Positions 57,541-64,000 of a stretch of DNA of 64,000 nt are shown in pieces; position 1 is the first letter of the stretch, and every line of letters begins with the position of its first letter. The translations under genes were made by a program, and so were the position numbers. Source of the stretch: Thunnus maccoyii (taxonomy: Eukaryota; Chordata; Actinopteri; Scombriformes; Scombridae); NCBI RefSeq assembly GCF_910596095.1, contig NC_056551.1:2728001-2792000 (forward strand), given 5' to 3'. The notes under the pieces are model-generated. The model did no database searches, was not told the origin of the DNA, and was given only the letters and a program-made list of their open reading frames with translations.

Positions 57541-58791
57541 TATATACAGATGGGTGACAAATTAAAGGATAAACCAATATAAAGTGTCTTAGGAAGGTGT
57601 TGGGTCACCATGTGCTGCCAGAACAGCTTCAATGTGCCTTGGCATTGATTCTACAGTCTCTGAACTCTACTGGAGGGATGAACACCATTCTTCCAAAAGA
57701 TATTCCCTCATCTGGTGTTTTGATGATGGTGGTGGAGAGCGCTGTCTAACAAGTCGGTCCAAAATCTACCAAAGATGTTCAACTGGGTTGAGATCTGGTG
57801 ACTGTTAAGGCCATAACATATGATTCACATCATTTTCATACTCATCAAACCATTCCGTGGGGGGTCACAGGCATTGTCATCCTGGAAGAGACCACTCCCA
57901 TCAGGATAGAAATGTTTCATCATAGGATAAAGGTGATGACTCAGAACAACTTTGTATTGATTTGCAGTGATCCTTCCCTCTCAGGGGACAAGTGGACCCA
58001 AACCATGCCAGCAAAATGCCCCCCAAAGCATAACAGAGCCACCAGGTCCCCTCACTGTAGGGGTCAAGCATTCAGGCCTGGACCATTGTCTTGTCATGGT
58101 CTATGCCACACATGCACTCGCCCACTTTTAGAGAATATGGTGAAGGATGACTCATCTGACCATATCACTTTTCCACATCTCTGTAAACCAGTACCTATGG
58201 TTTTTGCACCACTGAACTCTCAAATGTGCATTCATCTTTCTAATGAGGGGTTTATGCGCTGCAACCTACTATAATATCTCTCTCTATGTAATTGTCGATG
58301 GACTGTTCTTGCAGACAGTCTGATCACATCCTGCATTGACATTCTCAGTCACCTGAGGAAGAGTTTCTCTTCTGTTTTTCCTTACATATCGCACTAATGC
58401 ACGAGCATCACGGTCATTGAATTCACGCTGTCGACGACGATTTCCGTCCCTATCTACTGATGTCTTTCCCATAGATGTAAATGCGGATGTTACTTTAGTC
58501 ACTGTTCCTATTGAAACACCAGCCAGTTGAGCAGTCTATGACTGAAGCTGCTGCCTCTGTGCCCCAACAATGAATCCTCTTTCAAAGTCACTTAGATTTT
58601 TTCCTCTTGCCATCTTGATACAAAATCAGAATCAACTGAGTCTGCTCAGTATCTTTAAACCTGCCACAGAGCATGATTGGATGTTAATTGCTTAATTGTA
58701 CCATGCAGTGCACCTGTGTGGAAGCATCTGCATTCGTTATGGTTCTCCTCTCATTTTTTCAGGTTTTTCCTTTGTCACCTGTCTGTATATA
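57541..58791 (-). mobile_element. Tc1-like DNA transposon, nearly full length, inactivated
   Basis: Inverted ends: TATATACAGATGGGTGACAA at the left (57541) and the inverse of TATATACAGACAGGTGACAA at the right (58791), with TA at both borders. On the minus strand a transposase frame starts at 58613 (MARGKNLSDFERGFIVGA), continues with a helix-turn-helix-like TAQLAGVSIGTVTKV and runs towards a C-terminal HGDPTP near 57600. It contains an in-frame stop about 27 codons in and further frame breaks, so it is a pseudogene. 1251 bp is shorter than the usual 1.3-1.6 kb. A second scrap of the family is in lrsam1 intron 4. Confidence 0.85.
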
Positions 58792-59034
58792 AGGAGATAT
58801 CAAATAAACATGTGAAATCTGCTATAGGCTTTATGAGCATATTATGCATGCTTGTATGTGCAGTATATAAATGAAGATGTGTGGGTTCATAAAAGAAAGA
58901 TATACACACAGTATGTGAAAAATATCACAGATGAAGATGAGAGATAATACTGTACATAAAAACAGCAGGAAGTAGTGGGGATTGTCATTCCGGTAGGTTA
59001 AGTATGCGATACAGACAGATACAAAGATTAAAGC

Positions 59035-59400
59035 TGTGTCCCAATGTCATACTACGTACTAATAATATACAGTATGTTTTCTATACTGATTATTGTGGTA
59101 TACTACTTTTGCAGTTAGTATACAAGAAATCAACAATATTCACTGTTTTGTACTAACAGGAAATGATGCATTTCCAAAGATTTAATACCTACTTTTTGAG
59201 ATCTTCCTGGAGATATCTCACCACCACCCACAACTGATGTAGATGTTTTATAGCTGTGTTTAGCTCCTCAATGTTTGTGCATTGCCTTGTGGGATAACAA
59301 CAGCACACTCAAAATGAAGTGAATTTAGTATATATACAGACATTTTTATGCATACTTACATTTGTCACTTTTCCAGTGTGAACACACATGCTTGTGCTCT
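59035..59400. repeat. Dispersed repeat with TCATACTACGTACTA / TTGTGGGATAA motifs
   Basis: TGTCCCAATGTCATACTACG, TAGTATACAAGAAATC and GCATTGCCTTGTGGGATAAC blocks mark a frequent fish DNA-transposon relic. Non-coding. Confidence 0.5.
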
Positions 59401-59944
59401 AAATCTGTAAGGTATTTTAAACCATCAGTAACCATAGCAACAATACTCATGTTTCACAGTAAATTACCAGTTAACTCACTGTTGATGCTACTGTAACCTG
59501 ACTATGGGTTAAACTGCACTCTTTAAAACAATGAGTTATGGTTTGGGAACAGTCTGTCTTGTACTATTTTGGTAAGTAGCCGTGGTAAGAACATGATCAT
59601 GTATTATCAAGGCAGGAAAATATCATGGTGGAATGTTAAATGTGTAAGAGATGCTCTGGTTTTGGAACAGGCCTGTAAACATGTCTGCAGGGCTGTGTAG
59701 CTGCCATTGAAGACACTGAAGTCATGTCTTCCTCATTATTTCAGGGAATTTGAGGGTTTTAATGACCAGAGGAGGGGTTTTTGAGGGCTGATTCAGACAG
59801 TCCCGACCAAGTATCTTGGCCACTTGGGGGCAGCAGAATCATTCTGTGAACACGATACTAATATACTGTATTATTGTCTTTTAAGTTGACATGGTGAACT
59901 TCTTAGTAAACAGTTGCATATTTGCACATCTAGCAGGTAACTAG

Positions 59945-60310
59945 CAACATTAGCATTCATTTAGTCATGTTTCTGTCCAATATTCATTCTCCTTCTAGCT
60001 CTGTTTTGGTCTCCACCAGCATTTGAAAGAAATATCTGGCTATTTAGCTGCAAAATGTTCCACAATGTTTACCAACTGGTTGCTAACTTTGTCTTTCTGC
60101 TGTTTGGTGCTGAGCAGGGAGCAAACAGTTACATAAGTGTTTGCTGTTTTTAGAGCTTCTTTTTTTTTTTTTTTTTTTTTACAGAAAACAGTTGCTTGCT
60201 GTGAATGAAAATGATGCTATGATAGCACTGAGACTGAACCAAAAGAGTGAACTTGCAGCTCAGTAGAGCTGAGGGGAACAACAGAGTCAGGTGATAATTC
60301 TCTGTGGGTT
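59945..60310. repeat. Inverted copy of the TTAAAGCTGCACYAATCAAT family
   Basis: CTGTTTTGGTCTCCACCAGC, AATATCTGGCTATTTAGCTG and GAAAACAGTTGCTTGCTG align in order with 40590-40925. A T17-18 run interrupts it near 60160. Confidence 0.5.
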
Positions 60311-61429
60311 CATCACTAAGAGCCACCACTTTCACATACAAGAAGCCATGTGATACCTTGTTAATAGAAAAATATTGATTACATTTGCCTTAAATTAAAA
60401 CATAACAAAGGTCTTTAGTATTTCTCCACCACATTAGGGATGTGAATTCTTTATTCTGTATGCTTTTGAATGATTCATTTATTTTCATATTCGTGGTGCT
60501 AAAATTGTTCCTTATGTATATGGACTGATCCAACATTGTAAATAGTGGAATTCAACCAAGGACCAACCAAAAGTCAAAGATCTTGGATTCAGGTACACTA
60601 CTTTTAGCTATAGAAAAGGTTGGGTTTAATGGTCTCCCTGTAGAGGAAAGGCTGTGTGTGTTATAGGAAGGGAACCTTTTATGTGGCAGATTTTATTTTT
60701 AGAGGCTGAGAGAGGAGACAATGTTCTTTGTTTTCAATGTGATGTTATATGTAAGAACAAAGAAGTGGAATTTTGGTGTCTTACAAGTCCATGTGGGTTG
60801 GGAACACTCAATAAACAACTATTAAACAAGTTATATGTAAATGCTGCTGCTAATAGATAAGGTCCTATCAAAACTCTTACATAATTAAGAGTGTGACACG
60901 AAGGGATTAAGCAACTGATGAAAGGTTCCTATTATTGAGAAGCAAACATTTTGAAAATAGTAAGAAAAAATATAGACAAAAAAGATACAAAAAACCACAT
61001 TCACATAACAAACTGACAGAAAGTTGAGAAAGGACGCTTCAGGGAGGGGAGAGATAAGCAAAGAGAGACAGAGAAAGAGAACTAAAGCCTCACAGTTGTG
61101 GCTGCTGCACAGGTGCATTGGTGCATTTTCTCATAAATATTTCAGGGAGGTAAACTCCCCCTCAACACCTCCATCCTGCACTCACTGCCGTGTTTTGGAC
61201 TGCAGAGAGAGAGAGACAGAGAAAATAAATTGACCTGACCATTACCTCAGCTCTGACATGATTTTTAAATAACAACAGTTTCTGCGGAGGAGTGGAAAAC
61301 CACCCCACTTTCCACTATTCATAGCATGCTAAACTACTTCAGGGGGTTTTGGGGGATCCATAGCATTTCTGGCTGTATGTTTAGGCTATTCAGGCAACTT
61401 CAAAGTAACCTCAGTCATTTCCCAAAACA

Positions 61430-61575
61430 GCTGGGCACTGTAGATTTCATTAAACATTACTCAAACAGGCGGAAATTGTGTTTTTGTTGGGGACTATTTT
61501 CAGCAGCGGATTAATACATATTTATTACTCAAGTGAGTATTCCTGGCAGCAGGACGGTGTATGTGCATTGTGTAT
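61430..61575. repeat. Second copy of the 44440-44600 repeat
   Basis: CATTACTCAAACAGGCGGAA through GGATTAATACATATTTATTAC and GGCAGCAGGACGGTGT match the other copy. Confidence 0.55.
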
Positions 61576-61834
61576 CTTTGATACACACAATACTCCAATT
61601 TATTGCTGGTTTTGGTCTTTTCATGGGATTTGAAGTCAAATTGAAAAATACAGAATACCAGTAGTAAACATATTTCTATTTACAGCAACATATTACATCA
61701 CATCAGGGATGTTCAAGATCTAAAGTAAAGCCAGAAAATGTAGCACAAGTTAGCTAACAGAAAATCATAATTGATCAGACACATTTTTTCTTTAGTTCTT
61801 AATACTTTTATTTACATGGCTGAATTAACATGCT

Positions 61835-61866
<32 letters not shown>
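61835..61866 (+). repeat. Homopolymer run of 32 G
   Basis: Uninterrupted G from 61835 to 61866 after CATGCT and before CACC. Exceptional for length in an AT-rich setting. The exact length may be unreliable in an assembly. Confidence 0.95.
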
Positions 61867-61869
<3 letters not shown>

Positions 61870-61989
61870 CTCTCACTAACCCTGTTCCAGCTGCTTTCTG
61901 TGAATTGCATACAGTTTTTCTGCACCCTAATTTTCTGTGTGCTCATTTCGTTAAACACATTAATTTAGGAATATGCAACTTTATGAGAA

Positions 61990-62640
61990 CAACAATAAAG
62001 AAGCACAAAACAAAATTGTACTACTTAGCTTGCTGAAACAGTTGTATAATGTCAACTGTGGCTCTTGAAAGGCTTTCAAAAGTGAGAAAATATCCCCGAT
62101 GATGTCATAGTGATGTCATTGGGATTATCTCGGTTTGGCCTTGGAGACTACAAATTTATAACAGAAACCATGTGTTCCAAACTTGGAGCATGGAGTTTCA
62201 AAGATGTCGGCGTTTCCCAGGCAGAGGGCGGCTAATTAAAAGATGCTATTAGTGGCATTATGGGAAATGTAGGATCCAGTGTTTTGGAGCTTGACCCATA
62301 CTAGGGACAGATACTGAACCCCAAAGTGCTCCTGGTGGCTGCACTGTCGGTGCGTGAGTGTGTGTGTGGGTGGGAGGGTGAGCATTTGAAATATTGTAAT
62401 GTGCTTTGGATAAAAAGCGCTGTATCGTTCCTGATGAGCAGGTTGACACCTTGAATGGCAGCTTCAGCCATCACTGTATGAATGTGTGTGAATGGGTGAA
62501 TGTTGGCATGTGTTGTAGAGCACTTTGAGTGGTTGGTAGACTACAAAAGTGCTATATAAATGCATTCCATTTACCAATTACTAGGAACTAAAAGTCATTA
62601 TATCTCAGGCTCTGCTGCTTCAATTTTGAACATTCTTCAG
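61990..62640. repeat. Second copy of the 32085-32560 repeat, interrupted
   Basis: Matches the first copy up to GACCCATACTAGGGAC (62308) and resumes at TACTAGGAACTAAAAGTCA (62579). The 270-bp interruption is a separate retroposon-like insert. Confidence 0.6.
62309..62578 (+). mobile_element. SINE or short LINE 3' fragment with target duplication
   Basis: Flanked by TACTAGGGAC (62299-62308) and TACTAGGAAC (62579-62588), a 10-bp duplication with one difference. It ends GAGCACTTTGAGTGG...AAAGTGCTATATAAATGCAT then TCCATTTACC, the 3' tail common to L2-clade fish retroposons. No coding capacity. No tRNA-like head is evident. Confidence 0.65.
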
Positions 62641-63497
62641 TCTCTTGTGAGTCCCCTTACTTTATGGAAGTGCAGTACTAAACCACTAGAGTACCCCTTT
62701 TAGGTCCTTATCTTGTCAGTTCATATTGTGCTTTGGTGACACATATTCCCAAACAAATGTTCAATTAATTTAGCACAAACCAGTTGACACACAGTAAGCC
62801 TGGAGCTTTTGGGGGTCACAGTTTTGGATCCTGTGATCTACCCAGTTGGTAATCCAGACTTGTTAATTAATGTAACTAGATCTCTAGTGGTGATGCAACC
62901 ACATTTACTGTTATTAACACTGGTTAGGAGTACACTAGGTGTTACTCGCTCTTTAGAAATGACTTCACCTCTTGGCTTAGCAGTGACCCTAATAGCTGGT
63001 GTAAGTCAGTCCAAGCCTCCACAGGCTTCCATTAGCAGTGGACACAGAGACAGATGGAGGTGTGGACCACCCATGAGGCTACAGAAAGGAAGACAGGCGG
63101 AGGGGAAAAAAAGACAAAGAGACAGCGAGAGATGCACAATGAGACAGACAGAGATACACTGCTATTCAAACTTTGCTATTCTATCCCAGCCTTATTGGAA
63201 AACCGTCCACAGTGAGCTCAGCACTGAAATTAGATATTGATCCTTCCATCTCCTCCCCAGCATCCCCCCTCTTTCCACCTCTCCCTTTCTAGCTCTGGGA
63301 CTGCACGCCTCCCCTTCTGGTGATTCCTTCTCTTTCATTTAGTCCTCGCTCTCTTCCTCTTTCTCTCTGTCACTCTTGGGATTCTTCTCATTTATGTATC
63401 CTTGCTTCCATCACTTGCATCCTCCCATTTAGGACATGAGGAGAGATACAAGGATGAGATGTGAGAATAGAAGAATCGATGCAACACATATGTCCTG

Positions 63498-63740
63498 AAC
63501 AGTGTTGGGCAAGTTACTTGAAAAATGTCACTTACACATTACAAATGACTCATAAAATGTAATTACATTACTTAATAATCAACCACAAAAGTAATTAGCT
63601 ACATTACTCGTTACTTTACATTTGTTACTTAGCAGCTCTGTCAAAGGTTCTTTTAAACAACTTCAAAGCCTCCGTAATCACATGTTCCATCTTCTGTGTT
63701 TAACACGTGTTGAAAAAGAAAATGAGATGTTGTGTTAACA
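63498..63740. repeat. Dispersed repeat beginning AGTGTTGGGCAAGTTACTTG
   Basis: AGTGTTGGGCAAGTTACTTG followed by AATGTAATTACATTACTTAAT and AAAGTAATTAGCTACATTAC is the head of a very abundant fish repeat. The right end was not located. Confidence 0.5.
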
Positions 63741-64000
63741 AGCAGCTAGCTGACAGATGGGAGGTATTTGCTGACCATCAACAGCTAGCTTAGCATTAGC
63801 CGCATTGTTCTCATACCCTCCTACTCTGAATTAAACCAGCTGATTCAACTTTAGAGTTACCTGAAATCACATTTCTTTTTTCTTTGGTGGCGGCTAACCA
63901 CGTCCCTTCACAAAGCTATTAGGTTACATATGGGACCAGTCTGTCCACTGAACGTACGGAGACCAAAATGATGTCAACTCTCCATCAAACTACAGGTAAC

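Larger units (their letters stand above)
55075..64000. other. Intergenic right flank, no supportable gene
   Basis: Open frames here are short, use non-ATG starts or run through repeats. The region contains the repeats and transposons listed separately. 55100-56800, 60430-61020 and 62650-63490 show nothing I can identify; 63240-63360 is pyrimidine-rich. Confidence 0.55.

Noticed and set aside
57798..58274. 158-codon plus-strand open frame
   Set aside because: It lies antisense within the Tc1-like transposase relic, so it is a shadow of the minus-strand transposase sequence.
62809..63240. 143-codon open frame near the right edge
   Set aside because: It starts at TTG, not ATG, has no recognisable motif and runs into low-complexity sequence.

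Overview
This window is vertebrate nuclear DNA, most likely from a teleost fish, probably a spiny-rayed (percomorph) one. The evidence is short GT-AG exons in an AT-rich, repeat-dense background, frequent CA/TG microsatellites, and many copies of short non-autonomous DNA transposons and decayed LINEs of the kind common in fish genomes. The species cannot be named from the sequence. I see no prokaryotic genes, CRISPR array, rRNA or tRNA.

Three protein-coding genes were reconstructed exon by exon, and every intron phase closes. (1) lrsam1, plus strand, coding 16215-31108: 24 coding exons, 734 codons plus stop, an E3 ubiquitin ligase with LRR, coiled-coil, SAM, PTAP/PSAP and RING parts. (2) ndor1, plus strand, coding 36717-44876: 14 coding exons, 594 codons, a diflavin reductase that feeds electrons to cytosolic Fe-S cluster assembly. 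(3) ntmt1, minus strand, coding 52692-49261: 3 coding exons, 222 codons, an N-terminal X-Pro-Lys methyltransferase. Non-coding first exons are proposed for all three. lrsam1 and ndor1 lie head-to-tail; ndor1 and ntmt1 converge tail-to-tail. The three act in separate housekeeping pathways and there is no sign of a joint system.

Layout: 1-12.5 kb is intergenic with old repeats, one nested transposon pair (8587-9703) and a possible first exon of a minus-strand gene near 7.8-8.2 kb. 12.5-31.1 kb is lrsam1; its introns hold a 143-bp-period minisatellite, a Tc1-like scrap, a LINE reverse-transcriptase scrap and MITE-like repeats. 31.1-35.5 kb is intergenic, with a repeat carrying two further insertions. 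35.5-44.9 kb is ndor1. 44.9-49.3 kb is the convergent spacer. 49.3-55 kb is ntmt1. 55-64 kb is repeat-rich with no supportable gene; it holds a nearly complete but dead Tc1-like transposon (57541-58791), a 32-base G run and a short retroposon with flanking duplications.

No clearly new biological system was found. The items most worth a second look are the nested transposons with readable 8-bp target duplications, the intronic higher-order minisatellite, a hammerhead-ribozyme-like motif near 1 kb, a possible ndor1 upstream ORF whose stop overlaps the main start (TAATG), and an lrsam1 splice donor that lies inside a GT microsatellite.
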